From positions 1 to 35,110 of the forward strand of contig JADHXI010000014.1 of the NCBI GenBank assembly GCA_016783065.1: 35,110 nt of DNA, in the 5' to 3' direction. Position 1 is the stretch's first letter. Each line of letters opens with the position of its first letter. The position numbers and the translations under genes are program-made. The notes beneath the pieces were generated by a model. The model was not told where the DNA came from, made no database searches, and was given only the letters and a program-made list of their open reading frames with translations. Of this stretch, positions 15,411-23,075 are shown in pieces. The DNA comes from Desulfobacteraceae bacterium (lineage in GTDB: Bacteria > Desulfobacterota > DSM-4660 > Desulfatiglandales > Desulfatiglandaceae).

Positions 15411-16592
15411 ATGGCGAGCGAAGCGAGCGCGGGCGCTGAAGGAAAAGGACTAAGCCTTTTTGAAAAGTATCTTTCTCTCTGGGTAATCCTGTGCATTTTG
15501 GCGGGCATTGTCCTCGGAAAGGTGTCCCCTGGAGTGGCAAAGTATTTGGATGGACTGGCCATCTATGTCGGGGAAGCACCCGTTGTTTCCATCCCGATCG
15601 CGATTTGTCTTTTTTTCATGATGTATCCCATTATGGTAAAGATCGATTTCGGGGAAGTGGTCAGGGCGGGAAAGAATGTCAAACCGGTGACCCTCACCCT
15701 CATCATCAATTGGGCAATCAAGCCGTTCACCATGTACGCCATTTCAATTTTCTTTTTGGGTACAGTTTTCCTGGCATTTATTGGTCCTGAGGCCGTAGAT
15801 TATGTGAGGATGCCCCTGGGCCTAGATCTCCCCGTGGGGGCCACCCACGGTGTAGGGGAAGTGGTTTTGGTCAATGGCTCCAAGATGTTGGAGGTGCCCC
15901 TCTGGCGGAGCTACCTTGCCGGTTGCATCCTTTTAGGAATAGCGCCTTGTACGGCCATGGTCCTTGTCTGGGGGTTTCTGGCCAAAGGAAATGACGGGCA
16001 TACGTTGATCATGGTAGCCATTAACTCTCTCGCCATGCTCTTCCTGTACGGTCCTCTCGGCGGTTTTCTCTTGGGCGTGGGAAGACTCCCCGTTCCGTGG
16101 CAGGCCCTACTTCTTTCCATCGGCATATATGTTGCGCTTCCCCTTGTTGCGGGCTATATCTCCAGGAAAACGATCATCCAAGCCAAGGGTGAAAAGTGGT
16201 TCAAAGAGAAATTCCTCCATATATTGACCCCAATTACCATAGTGGCACTACTGATCACCTTAGTGCTCCTTTTCTCATTCAAAGGTGAAGTGATTATCTC
16301 AAACCCTCTCACCATCCTCTGGATTGCCATCCCGCTCTTTATCCAGACAATACTGATCTTCTGCCTCGGCTATGGTCTGTCGAGGCTGCTCCGATTTCGT
16401 TACGAGGATGCTGCCCCTTCGGCCATGATCGGGGCCTCCAATCATTTTGAGGTGGCCATCGCAACATCCGTTATGCTCTTCGGTCTGTCGTCCGGTGCAG
16501 CTCTGGCTACTGTGGTAGGGGTGCTCATTGAAGTCCCGGTAATGCTCATGTTAGTAAAGATCTGTCTGAAAACCACCCACTGGTTTTCGTGA
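15411..16592 (+). CDS. acr3: Arsenite efflux permease Acr3
   Basis: A 393-residue membrane protein of the ACR3/BASS type with ten predicted helices. The key cysteine lies in helix 4: [20 protein letters not shown] (C180), as in Acr3, where it takes part in As(III) export. [11 protein letters not shown] and [14 protein letters not shown] are further family marks. It is somewhat longer than usual because of an extended loop before helix 4 (about residues 125-165). GGAGG stands 6 nt before ATG 15411; the GTG one codon earlier is less likely. No arsenate reductase gene is near. It ends the ArsR-led operon. Confidence 0.92.
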   Translation: MASEASAGAEGKGLSLFEKYLSLWVILCILAGIVLGKVSPGVAKYLDGLAIYVGEAPVVSIPIAICLFFMMYPIMVKIDFGEVVRAGKNVKPVTLTLIINWAIKPFTMYAISIFFLGTVFLAFIGPEAVDYVRMPLGLDLPVGATHGVGEVVLVNGSKMLEVPLWRSYLAGCILLGIAPCTAMVLVWGFLAKGNDGHTLIMVAINSLAMLFLYGPLGGFLLGVGRLPVPWQALLLSIGIYVALPLVAGYISRKTIIQAKGEKWFKEKFLHILTPITIVALLITLVLLFSFKGEVIISNPLTILWIAIPLFIQTILIFCLGYGLSRLLRFRYEDAAPSAMIGASNHFEVAIATSVMLFGLSSGAALATVVGVLIEVPVMLMLVKICLKTTHWFS

Positions 16593-16800
16593 TGGCCCAC
16601 ACGAGACAGGTGAATTTGCTCGGCTTCATCGGTTTCAACTAGCAAGACCACTTAGACATCCAGAAGGCGCCTCCGTAACATAGCCAAGGAAGGTATCATT
16701 CTGGTATGCTATGAAGGACGCAGTTTTCGAAGATCAAACAAAAGGGGTGCATTAGTTTTACGGAGAAATGGATTTTTATTCGGGAAGTCAGTGTCTCTTG

Positions 16801-16850
16801 CTGTCACCGGTGAGGAAGACAGCAGATGGGGTGTCCCCACTCGGTGACAG
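16801..16850. promoter_or_regulatory. Long-spaced inverted repeat upstream of the CDF remnant
   Basis: CTGTCACCG at 16801-16809 pairs with CGGTGACAG at 16842-16850, with a 32-nt interior containing GGGGTGTCCCC, itself a small stem. It could be an operator pair or an RNA stem. It ends 2 nt before a -35 box. Confidence 0.45.
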
Positions 16851-16852
16851 GA

Positions 16853-16881
16853 TTGACACTGTGGGTCAGGTCTATTACAAA
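16853..16881 (+). promoter_or_regulatory. Possible promoter for the CDF remnant
   Basis: TTGACA at 16853-16858 and TACAAA at 16876-16881 with a 17-nt spacer. The transcript would have a leader of about 80 nt with hairpins CCAC...GTGG and CACCT...AGGTG. Confidence 0.4.
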
Positions 16882-16968
16882 ACTCGACTCCCCCACGGAT
16901 TTGTGTGGAGTACCCAATCCAGATTCCTCACTGACTCGTCTCGGGCACCTTGTTTTAGGTGAGAAGCC

Positions 16969-17115
16969 ATGCCTGAACATTCGACGACCTCAGCCAAGGC
17001 AGGTAGGTCGGTAACACTGGTCGGCGCCTTGGTCAAAGGCATTTTGATTCTGCTCAAATTGGTTGCGGGAATACTTGGCGAAGCCAGATGGCAGAGGCCT
17101 GGACGAATAGGCTGA
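16969..17115 (+). pseudogene. Cation diffusion facilitator (CDF) transporter, 5' remnant
   Basis: The frame from ATG 16969 reads 48 residues to TGA 17113. The part KAGRSVTLVGALVKGILILL plus LKLVAGILG is the typical start of the first helix of CDF (FieF/CzcD) divalent-metal transporters. After ILG the protein should continue with SQAMxADAxHSxSD; instead the bases read GCCAGATGGCAGAGGCC, which would give a SQ-MAEA-like stretch after a frame change, and then all similarity is lost. So the gene is frameshifted and most of it is deleted. CDF proteins normally have about 300 residues. The remnant shows that a metal exporter once stood between acr3 and the molybdate transporter. Confidence 0.7.
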
Positions 17116-17214
17116 AGGGGGATCAATTGCCCGCATCTGTGGCAGCCACTCACGATTTTTTGAAAACTGAGAGACTTGGACGACGATACTGATTTCCGCA
17201 GTCCGACGCGACGA
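17116..17214. other. Spacer after the CDF remnant
   Basis: No gene or clear signal; probable remains of the deleted transporter. Confidence 0.4.
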
Positions 17215-17242
17215 TTGACTAAGTTGATTAAGTTGATAAAAT
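17215..17242 (+). promoter_or_regulatory. Promoter of the molybdate/sulfate transporter operon
   Basis: TTGACT at 17215-17220 and TAAAAT at 17237-17242, 16 nt apart. The spacer holds a tandem 9-mer, AAGTTGATT / AAGTTGATA, which could be a regulator site. Confidence 0.55.
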
Positions 17243-17283
17243 CGACGCAGCATAAAGGGTTTTAACAAAAAATCGGGGTTTGA

Positions 17284-18483
17284 ATGGGTCTTCGATATAA
17301 GTTCAATCGGCTGGAGTTTGCCGGCTCTCTGGGTGACCTGGGAACCCTCCTCCCCTTAGGTATCGGGATGGTTATGATCAACGGGCTGAGTCCCATCGGA
17401 CTCTTTTTTTCCGTTGGCCTCTATTACATACTTTCGGGGATCTATTGTGGTGTCACGGTTCCCATCCAGCCTATGAAGGTCATCGGGGCCTACGCCATCG
17501 CAACGGCCATGAGCGCTTCCCAGATCCTGGCATCGGGTTTGCTCATGGCGGTAGTGCTCCTGGTAATTGGAGCCACCGGCGCGGTTACTGTCATGGGCAA
17601 GTATACACCCAAGTCGGTTGTTAGGGGGGTCCAGCTTTCCACAGGAACGCTCTTGATGACAGAAGGGGTCAAGTTGATGCTGGGGACTTCAAGATTTCAG
17701 TCCCTCCAGAAGGCTGTTGAACCTTACCTTACCGTTCAGGGTATGGGGCCCATCCCTATCGGGATAATAATCGGGGTTGCGGGCGGTATTTTGACCCTCC
17801 TTCTGCTTGAGAACAAAAGGCTTCCTGCCGGTCTGCTGGTGGTTTTCGGCGGGATCGGCCTGGGAGTGATCCTTGGCACACACCAAGGCCTGGATAAACT
17901 GAAACTGGGTCTCAACCTGCCCGGCATCTTGCCCTTTGGATTCCCCAGGACGGCCGATTTCACTTTTGCACTGTTCGCCCTGGTGCTCCCTCAGGTGCCC
18001 ATGACAATTGGTAATGCCGTAATCGCTTATGCGGATCTTTCCAGGGAATATTTTGGTAATAATGCCAGAAAGGTCACTTATCGTAGCGCATGTCTCAGCA
18101 TGGCATTGGCCAACTTTCTGAGCTTTTTTTTGGGTGGGATGCCTTTGTGCCATGGGGCTGGGGGGTTGGCGGCCCATTACCGGTTCGGGGCGCGAACCGC
18201 AGGGTCCAATATCATGATAGGCTTGGTTTTTGCTGGGCTTGCCGTTTTGCTTGGAGACCATGTCCTTGCCGTGGTGAATCTGCTCCCCATGGCCCTGTTG
18301 GGTGTGCTGCTCCTTTTTGCCGGGAGTCAGCTTGCGCTCTCGGTCATTGACGTACGGGAGCGAAAAGACCTGTTTGTGGTCTTGGTGATGTTGGGAATCA
18401 CCCTGGCATCAAATCTTGCCGTGGGATTTATCGTGGGTATTGGTGTTGCCTACGCCTTGAAGTCGGAGAAGTTGAGGGTCTAG
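17284..18483 (+). CDS. MOT1-type molybdate/sulfate transporter
   Basis: A 399-residue membrane protein with about eleven helices. Signature segments are GSLGDLGTLLPLGIGM (residues 14-29) and VTVPIQPMKVIGAYAIA (about 58-74), marks of the MOT1 family related to SulP permeases but lacking the STAS domain. Members transport molybdate, and some may take sulfate. Molybdate fits a need for molybdoenzymes, sulfate fits a sulfate reducer; sequence alone does not decide. It heads a group with two sulfur-related proteins; its stop TAG overlaps the GTG of the rhodanese gene by 1 nt. No STAS or cytoplasmic tail is seen. Confidence 0.88.
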   Translation: MGLRYKFNRLEFAGSLGDLGTLLPLGIGMVMINGLSPIGLFFSVGLYYILSGIYCGVTVPIQPMKVIGAYAIATAMSASQILASGLLMAVVLLVIGATGAVTVMGKYTPKSVVRGVQLSTGTLLMTEGVKLMLGTSRFQSLQKAVEPYLTVQGMGPIPIGIIIGVAGGILTLLLLENKRLPAGLLVVFGGIGLGVILGTHQGLDKLKLGLNLPGILPFGFPRTADFTFALFALVLPQVPMTIGNAVIAYADLSREYFGNNARKVTYRSACLSMALANFLSFFLGGMPLCHGAGGLAAHYRFGARTAGSNIMIGLVFAGLAVLLGDHVLAVVNLLPMALLGVLLLFAGSQLALSVIDVRERKDLFVVLVMLGITLASNLAVGFIVGIGVAYALKSEKLRV

Positions 18484-19013
18484 TGGCGGAGACGGAAAAG
18501 AAGAGAAAGATCGCAGTGAGAGGAATTTGCCAGGCAGGGGGAATCATCCTGCTGGCTGCCATACTGGGACTTCTTGTAAATCAGATCCGGTCCGAAAGGC
18601 TGCCCCTGATGGCCGATTGGTCACCAGAGGCCCGGTTGACCCTTGAGTCGGGAGAAAACATCGCCATTTCCCTTGGAGAGGCCAGGGAGGCCTTTTTATC
18701 CAAGGAAGGGGTTTTCCTCGACGCACGATCTTCTGAGCTCTATGAGGGGGGGCACATCCGGGGCGCCCGCAATCTTCCCTGGCAGGCGGTAGATGAGCAT
18801 TTTGATGCTGTGATGGCGGATATTCCCAAAGATCGTCTGGTCATAGCTTACTGCGACGGAGAGGCCTGTGCCCTGAGCAAGGACCTGGCCATTGAGCTAC
18901 TCTTTAGGGGATATGAAAATGTCCGGGTATTGATAAACGGATGGAGTATATGGCAGGAAAACCAACTACCGGTTGCCAAAGGCTCCCAGCCCGAGGCCCT
19001 CCAGGCCAATTGA
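18483..19013 (+). CDS. Membrane-anchored rhodanese-like protein
   Basis: A 176-residue protein with a single helix at about residues 16-33 (ICQAGGIILLAAILGLLV) and a rhodanese domain from about 60. LDARSSELYEGGHIRGARNLPW (79-100) is the conserved front motif and C124 in AYCDGEACALS is the active-site cysteine that carries the persulfide. The usual R at the end of the loop is replaced (CDGEACA), so substrate choice may differ. It would face the periplasm. GTG 18483 overlaps the stop of the transporter gene, with GAGG upstream. It probably handles reduced sulfur in the same compartment as the following MauE-like protein. Confidence 0.85.
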   Translation: MAETEKKRKIAVRGICQAGGIILLAAILGLLVNQIRSERLPLMADWSPEARLTLESGENIAISLGEAREAFLSKEGVFLDARSSELYEGGHIRGARNLPWQAVDEHFDAVMADIPKDRLVIAYCDGEACALSKDLAIELLFRGYENVRVLINGWSIWQENQLPVAKGSQPEALQAN

Positions 19014-19099
19014 TTTTTTTCGTAACAACAGAAAGATTTTGAAAAAGACAGCGCGAAAAAAGATATAGATCCGAAACGTCTTTGAATCTGAAGTGAGAA

Positions 19100-19645
19100 A
19101 TGCCTAAGAACTCAACACTCAAACCATCTAAAAAAAAGAAGCAGGTGTGGAATCTAAAAACCCTCCCCTTTTTTTGCGCCCGTATTTTCTTGGGAGGGAT
19201 CTTTATCATTGCGAGTCTGGACAAGATCCTTAACCCCGGGGCATTTGCGGAGATCATCCACAATTACCAGTTCCTACCTGATGCTTTTATCAATTTGACC
19301 GCAATCATCCTTCCCTGGGCGGAGCTGTTATTGGGTCTTTTCTTGGTCATCGGTATATGGCTACCCGGTGCCGCCCTTTTGAGCACGATCCTTTTGGTGG
19401 TTTTTTGGGGATCATTACTCTTCAATCTGATTCGCGGGCTGGATGTCTATTGCGGCTGTTTCAGCACCTCGATCGAGGTGCCTTCAGATGCCACCATGAT
19501 ATGGTATGTGGTTAGAGACGGGATATTCCTCTTATTGGCATTTATTGTCTGTTATTATGTTTTTTTCATGAAGCGGCGGAAGCTCGGCAGTGCCTCTCAA
19601 AAAATGAAGCGGGAATTCCCGGGGGTTTATCAACGCCGGAAATGA
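19100..19645 (+). CDS. MauE/DoxX-family redox membrane protein
   Basis: A 181-residue protein with a basic start (KPSKKKKQ) and four hydrophobic helices. ARIFLGGIFIIASLDKI is the typical DoxX/MauE first helix, and LDVYCGCFS (C118, C120) is the C-x-C redox motif found in MauE and in the membrane part of VKOR-like partners. MauE assists disulfide formation in methylamine dehydrogenase; DoxX-like proteins act in sulfur oxidation. Here it follows a rhodanese by 86 nt. It may move electrons between thiols and the quinone pool. The start ATG has no strong ribosome site. Confidence 0.82.
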   Translation: MPKNSTLKPSKKKKQVWNLKTLPFFCARIFLGGIFIIASLDKILNPGAFAEIIHNYQFLPDAFINLTAIILPWAELLLGLFLVIGIWLPGAALLSTILLVVFWGSLLFNLIRGLDVYCGCFSTSIEVPSDATMIWYVVRDGIFLLLAFIVCYYVFFMKRRKLGSASQKMKREFPGVYQRRK

Positions 19646-19722
19646 CGGGGTTTGCCCGGGGGATCGAAAAGAGGGCCGACAGGCAGCGGCATTAGGCGCA
19701 GCAAATGGCCTTTTGGCAGAAG

Positions 19723-19749
19723 GGAGGGGGGGCCCCCTTGCCTCCTCCC
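19723..19749. other. GC-rich hairpin between convergent genes
   Basis: GGGAGG (19723 on) can pair with CCTCCC (to 19749) around a run GGGGGCCCCC. There is no clear U-tract on either strand. A bidirectional terminator is possible but unproven. Confidence 0.35.
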
Positions 19750-19761
19750 GTGAGAATAATG

Positions 19762-20367
19762 CTATTTGGTTACCATGAGACCCTGATAGGTGTACTTTGG
19801 ATCCATGGTTTTGACCTTATCAGGGTACTGATAAGGTAGCCCGGCCTTTTGCCAGCCTTCTTTCATACGAAGATAGGGGTTTTTGCCAAAGCCGCCTTCA
19901 AATCCCTCAACGATATTATAGACATTCTTATATCCCCTCTTCACAAGCTTGTCAGCGGCCTTTGGGCTCCTCTGAGAACTCCGGCAGTATACCACGATTT
20001 TGGCATTGGGGTCCTCATTGACGAGTTTCCCAACCCAGTAAGAAAAGTCGGGGTTCTTGATCCATTGATAGCGTCCCTTGCTGGCGACCTTTGCCTTGCC
20101 ACCAAAGATGTAGGTTTGCCCCTTCGGCGTATACTTGGTGCTCACGAAATAAAAGGGAATATTGTATGCACCCTTGATGTGCCCCACAAACTGAAATTCC
20201 CAGGGGCTCCTGATATCGATAAGATAAATGGATGGGTCCTTTTGCATCATTTCGTAGGCCTGTTTTGGTGTAACGTTCTTTGCGTTTTTGGCATCCTTGG
20301 CAAATGCAAGGCCCGTGATTGCCAAACTGAGGCATACAACCATGACCAGTGCTGCTTTAATTTTCAT
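19762..20367 (-). CDS. Exported rhodanese-like protein
   Basis: A 201-residue protein with a signal peptide (KIKAALVMVVCLSLAITGLAFA, cut near residue 23). The rhodanese domain shows YLIDIRSPWEFQFVGHIKGA (48-67) and active-site C128 in VVYCRSSQRSPKAADKL. An insertion with KAKVASKGRYQWIKNPDF (about 91-108) and a C-terminal tail ending TYQGLMVTK are unlike minimal rhodaneses. It should act as a sulfurtransferase in the periplasm. I chose ATG 20367 because GGGAGGAG stands just before it and the residues from here form a clean signal; the open frame extends 58 codons upstream without meaning. It is convergent with the MauE gene. Confidence 0.88.
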   Translation of the reverse strand: MKIKAALVMVVCLSLAITGLAFAKDAKNAKNVTPKQAYEMMQKDPSIYLIDIRSPWEFQFVGHIKGAYNIPFYFVSTKYTPKGQTYIFGGKAKVASKGRYQWIKNPDFSYWVGKLVNEDPNAKIVVYCRSSQRSPKAADKLVKRGYKNVYNIVEGFEGGFGKNPYLRMKEGWQKAGLPYQYPDKVKTMDPKYTYQGLMVTK

Positions 20368-20487
20368 TTTCTTCTCCTCCCTTTTTGATATGAGATTATG
20401 GCTGAGTGTCATCAAAGATGATATCCAGCCTCTTTTCTGTGCCATGCCCACCTTTGGTTGCGTGCGGGAACAAGCCACCCCGTTATT

Positions 20488-20515
20488 GTTATAGCTTTGC
20501 GCCAACAGGAGACAA
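20488..20515 (-). promoter_or_regulatory. Possible promoter of the exported rhodanese gene
   Basis: Minus strand TTGTCT (20510-20515) and TATAAC (20488-20493) with a 16-nt spacer; leader of about 115 nt. Confidence 0.4.
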
Positions 20516-20606
20516 ACGGCACAGGGAAGTAAATACTCCATTTCAATTTATCAGATTGCAGCTGGAATGAATATGGGCGTGAATGTCCAAATTTCTCAAC
20601 CGGACA

Positions 20607-20646
20607 AACCCCTCCGTAACCTCAAGGGGCCGCAGAGGGTGGGGTT
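20607..20646 (-). terminator. Imperfect hairpin at the end of the catabolic cluster
   Basis: On the minus strand AACCCC...CCTC pairs with GAGG...GGGGTT around GC-rich inner bases, followed by only a short TGT. It lies 30 nt after the last stop of the cluster. The weak U-tract lowers confidence. Confidence 0.35.
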
Positions 20647-20674
20647 ATGGAAACAGGCGGTTTCAGGCGAACCG

Positions 20675-21421
20675 TCAATCAAATTTGGGTCTCTTAAACC
20701 CCAGACGGTCAAAGTATTCATCGGGTATGCGTTCAGGGTTCTTGTAGAAGTGCCAGTAACATGGTTTTGAGGCATCGTCGGAGTAACCTGTTACCCATAG
20801 GGGGTATCCTCCCCATTCAATGGGAAGGATTTCATTAATGGCGCAGTGGATGCAATAGTAGGGGACACCTTTTTGTCCCCAACTCCAGGGATAGGCCTGT
20901 TGTGTGACGCCAAAATTATAGGGCGGGCCAAGTCTCGAGGAGGTCCCATCCACGGGATCTCCCCTCCGCATCCTCCCGCCGCTCCCACAGGGATCCATCT
21001 TGATGCTAATGCGGTCTTCATTTTCGATGATCTCGATTTCTCCGTCCTGTTTGGGGCCACAGCGATGCGACCGCATGACCTCTGCGTTAATGCGGACCCT
21101 GTCTTCAAACGACATCTTCATGAGCCCCTTCCAGGTTCGCCTCATCATCCAGGTCTCCTGGGTGGCACGGCACAACTGGTAAGCGGCCTCCTCTCCCTCG
21201 CTTTCAGCAGTCTTTGTGAGCATATCCCAGATCCAGTCGCAGAAGAGGTCATGAAGGGCCTTGGCTTCCGGGATTGAATAGCGGGCCAAGGCCTTGGCCT
21301 CCTCATAACGACCTTCATCAATGGCCTTTACGATCATTTCCTGGGTGGATAGACCAAGATCCCCCCAGTCATCTTCACGGATAGGACGTCGTAGAATTCT
21401 TGATTCAACAAGTCTTAACAT
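20675..21421 (-). CDS. Unknown Cys/His-motif protein of the acyl-CoA cluster (248 aa)
   Basis: A soluble 248-residue protein that I do not recognise. The N-terminal half is helical. The C-terminal half carries DPCGSGGRM (C145) and GVPYYCIHCAINEILPIEWGG (C190, H192, C193), plus C221 and H224 in KPCYWHF. This C-x-H-C arrangement could hold a metal. R-W-rich segments (ETWMMRRTWKGLMKM) precede it. The ATG has a perfect AAGGAGGT site and follows the ligase gene by 18 nt, so it is the last gene of the operon. A role in the same pathway, for example a hydrolase or lyase, is inferred from position only. Confidence 0.78.
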   Translation of the reverse strand: MLRLVESRILRRPIREDDWGDLGLSTQEMIVKAIDEGRYEEAKALARYSIPEAKALHDLFCDWIWDMLTKTAESEGEEAAYQLCRATQETWMMRRTWKGLMKMSFEDRVRINAEVMRSHRCGPKQDGEIEIIENEDRISIKMDPCGSGGRMRRGDPVDGTSSRLGPPYNFGVTQQAYPWSWGQKGVPYYCIHCAINEILPIEWGGYPLWVTGYSDDASKPCYWHFYKNPERIPDEYFDRLGFKRPKFD

Positions 21422-21439
21422 GACACCTCCTTAAAAGGC

Positions 21440-23053
21440 CTATTTCTTGGACGCCGGGTGTTCCCAATCCTTCAATAAATCAGCCCTTATGATATTTTTC
21501 CGGATCTTGCCGATGGATGTCTTGGGGAAGTCCTCTTTCTGAAAGATCCAGAATTCGGGGACCTTGAATTTGGCCATCTTTGACCTGCAAAACTCCCGCA
21601 GTTCCTCTTCCGTCGCACTCGCCCCTTCTTTAAATCTGACCATGGCCATTACCGCCTCATCCCTTATGGGATCAGGAACCGCGATGACAGCGACCTCTTC
21701 AACCGCCGGGTGATCGCTCACGACACGCTCCACTTCGGGGGCAGAGATGTTTTCGGCTGCCCGTTGGATCACGTCCTTTTTGCGATCCATGAAATAGACA
21801 TAACCGTCTTCATCCACCTTTCCATAGTCCCCCGAATAAAACCAGCCATCTACCAGATCCTTTGAGGTGGCCTCTGGGTTCTTATAGTATTCCTTAAATA
21901 AAGATATCCCCGGTTCTCCTTTGATGACGATCTCTCCCGTCTCTCCGATGGGCACCTCTTTCCGGTCGTCATCCACGATCTTTACTTCCATACCAAAATT
22001 CGGCCACCCCACAGAGCCCCTCCGGTGCTCCCCCCATATAGGCATGATGGTGCAGGGCGCCAGTGTCTCGGTCAGCCCATAGAGGTCAATGAGTGTGGTT
22101 CCGAATCTTTTCTCAAAGGTATCCCATTCCTCGTCGGACACGGCTATGGCGTAAGGGCATCGCCACATCGTGTTTTCACCATCCAGGGGATGTTCGGGTT
22201 GTGCCAGGATCATCCTCAAGGTCGCAGAAACAAGGGAGCACAGGGTACAATCATATTTCCGAATCAAGGCTGAAAAAACACTCGCGCTGAACAGTTCACA
22301 GACAACCATGCTTGCCCCGGCGGTCAAACATGGCCAGTAAGAGAGACACTGGGCATTGACATGAAAAAGGGGCAACACCAGCATGTAGCGATCATCGGGG
22401 GTTATTGAAAAGCTCCTGGCACAGATCTCTCCAATATAGATGAAATTGGCATGGGTGAGAATAACACCCTTTGGCCGGGCGGTGGTACCCGAGGTGAAAA
22501 GCATTTGAGCCGTATCGAGGGGGTCGATGTCAACAGGGTTCAGTTCCGGGGAAGAGGCTTCAAGGATTTCATCCCATGCATGGGTGCCCGGGATTTCTTT
22601 TTCCGAACGATAGATCACAATGTCTTTTACCGAAGGGCACTGGGGGCGGATGGTGTCAAACATGGGGCAATATTGGCCGTCCGTGATGACCATTTTCGCT
22701 TTTGAAAAATTGAGCTTGTATTCAAGGTCTTCGGCAACGTCAAAGATGATCGAGGGGATCATGATCGCTCCAATGTTGGTGCAGGCGTGCAACGCCACAA
22801 GGAACCCCGATGAATTGGGAAGATGGACCAGTACGAAGTCCCCTTTCCCTATTCCCTTTCCAAGCAGCCAGTTGGCAAGCCGGTTCACCTTTTCCTCAAA
22901 CTGGCTATAGGTTAGGATCTCCTCCTCCAGGTCCTTGTCCAAAAAGATGATAAAGGGCTTGTCCCCGTGCTGACGGACCTTCCTCTCAAGGAGTTTTCTG
23001 GTGTTGATGTTGCGACCGAGAATCGTTGCGTTTTTTGTGTTCAAGATGTCCAT
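21440..23053 (-). CDS. AMP-dependent acyl-CoA ligase
   Basis: A 537-residue member of the ANL superfamily. The P-loop MLFTSGTTARPKGVI lies near residue 185; further motifs are DLYGLTETLAP, GWFYSGDYGKVDEDGYVYFMDRKKD and, near the end, the catalytic lysine in TSIGKIRKN. It activates a carboxylic acid to its CoA ester with ATP. The best overall resemblance, by eye, is to medium-size ligases such as CaiC. The acid is unknown. ATG 23053 has AAGGAGGG 6 nt upstream and is preferred over TTG two codons before. Followed by the unknown gene after 18 nt and preceded by an acyl-CoA dehydrogenase, which points to a complete activation and oxidation path. Confidence 0.9.
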   Translation of the reverse strand: MDILNTKNATILGRNINTRKLLERKVRQHGDKPFIIFLDKDLEEEILTYSQFEEKVNRLANWLLGKGIGKGDFVLVHLPNSSGFLVALHACTNIGAIMIPSIIFDVAEDLEYKLNFSKAKMVITDGQYCPMFDTIRPQCPSVKDIVIYRSEKEIPGTHAWDEILEASSPELNPVDIDPLDTAQMLFTSGTTARPKGVILTHANFIYIGEICARSFSITPDDRYMLVLPLFHVNAQCLSYWPCLTAGASMVVCELFSASVFSALIRKYDCTLCSLVSATLRMILAQPEHPLDGENTMWRCPYAIAVSDEEWDTFEKRFGTTLIDLYGLTETLAPCTIMPIWGEHRRGSVGWPNFGMEVKIVDDDRKEVPIGETGEIVIKGEPGISLFKEYYKNPEATSKDLVDGWFYSGDYGKVDEDGYVYFMDRKKDVIQRAAENISAPEVERVVSDHPAVEEVAVIAVPDPIRDEAVMAMVRFKEGASATEEELREFCRSKMAKFKVPEFWIFQKEDFPKTSIGKIRKNIIRADLLKDWEHPASKK

Positions 23054-23075
23054 GAGCAACCCTCCTTATAAGCGA

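Larger units (their letters stand above)
16593..16968. other. Non-coding stretch after acr3
   Basis: No intact gene. Short frames at 16768-17014 look spurious. The segment contains the inverted repeat at 16801-16850, a possible promoter and a small hairpin, CACCT-TGTTTT-AGGTG, at 16947-16962 just before the broken transporter gene. The first 200 bp hold nothing I can identify. Confidence 0.5.
20368..20674. other. Intergenic region between the exported rhodanese and the catabolic cluster
   Basis: This 307-bp stretch holds the rhodanese promoter and the end of the catabolic cluster with a weak terminator. I see no gene in it. Confidence 0.5.

Noticed and set aside
16800-16965. Possible NiCo, Moco or manganese riboswitch before the broken metal transporter
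   Set aside because: Hairpins are present, but I could not find the conserved loop sequences of these classes. Only a covariance-model search could decide.
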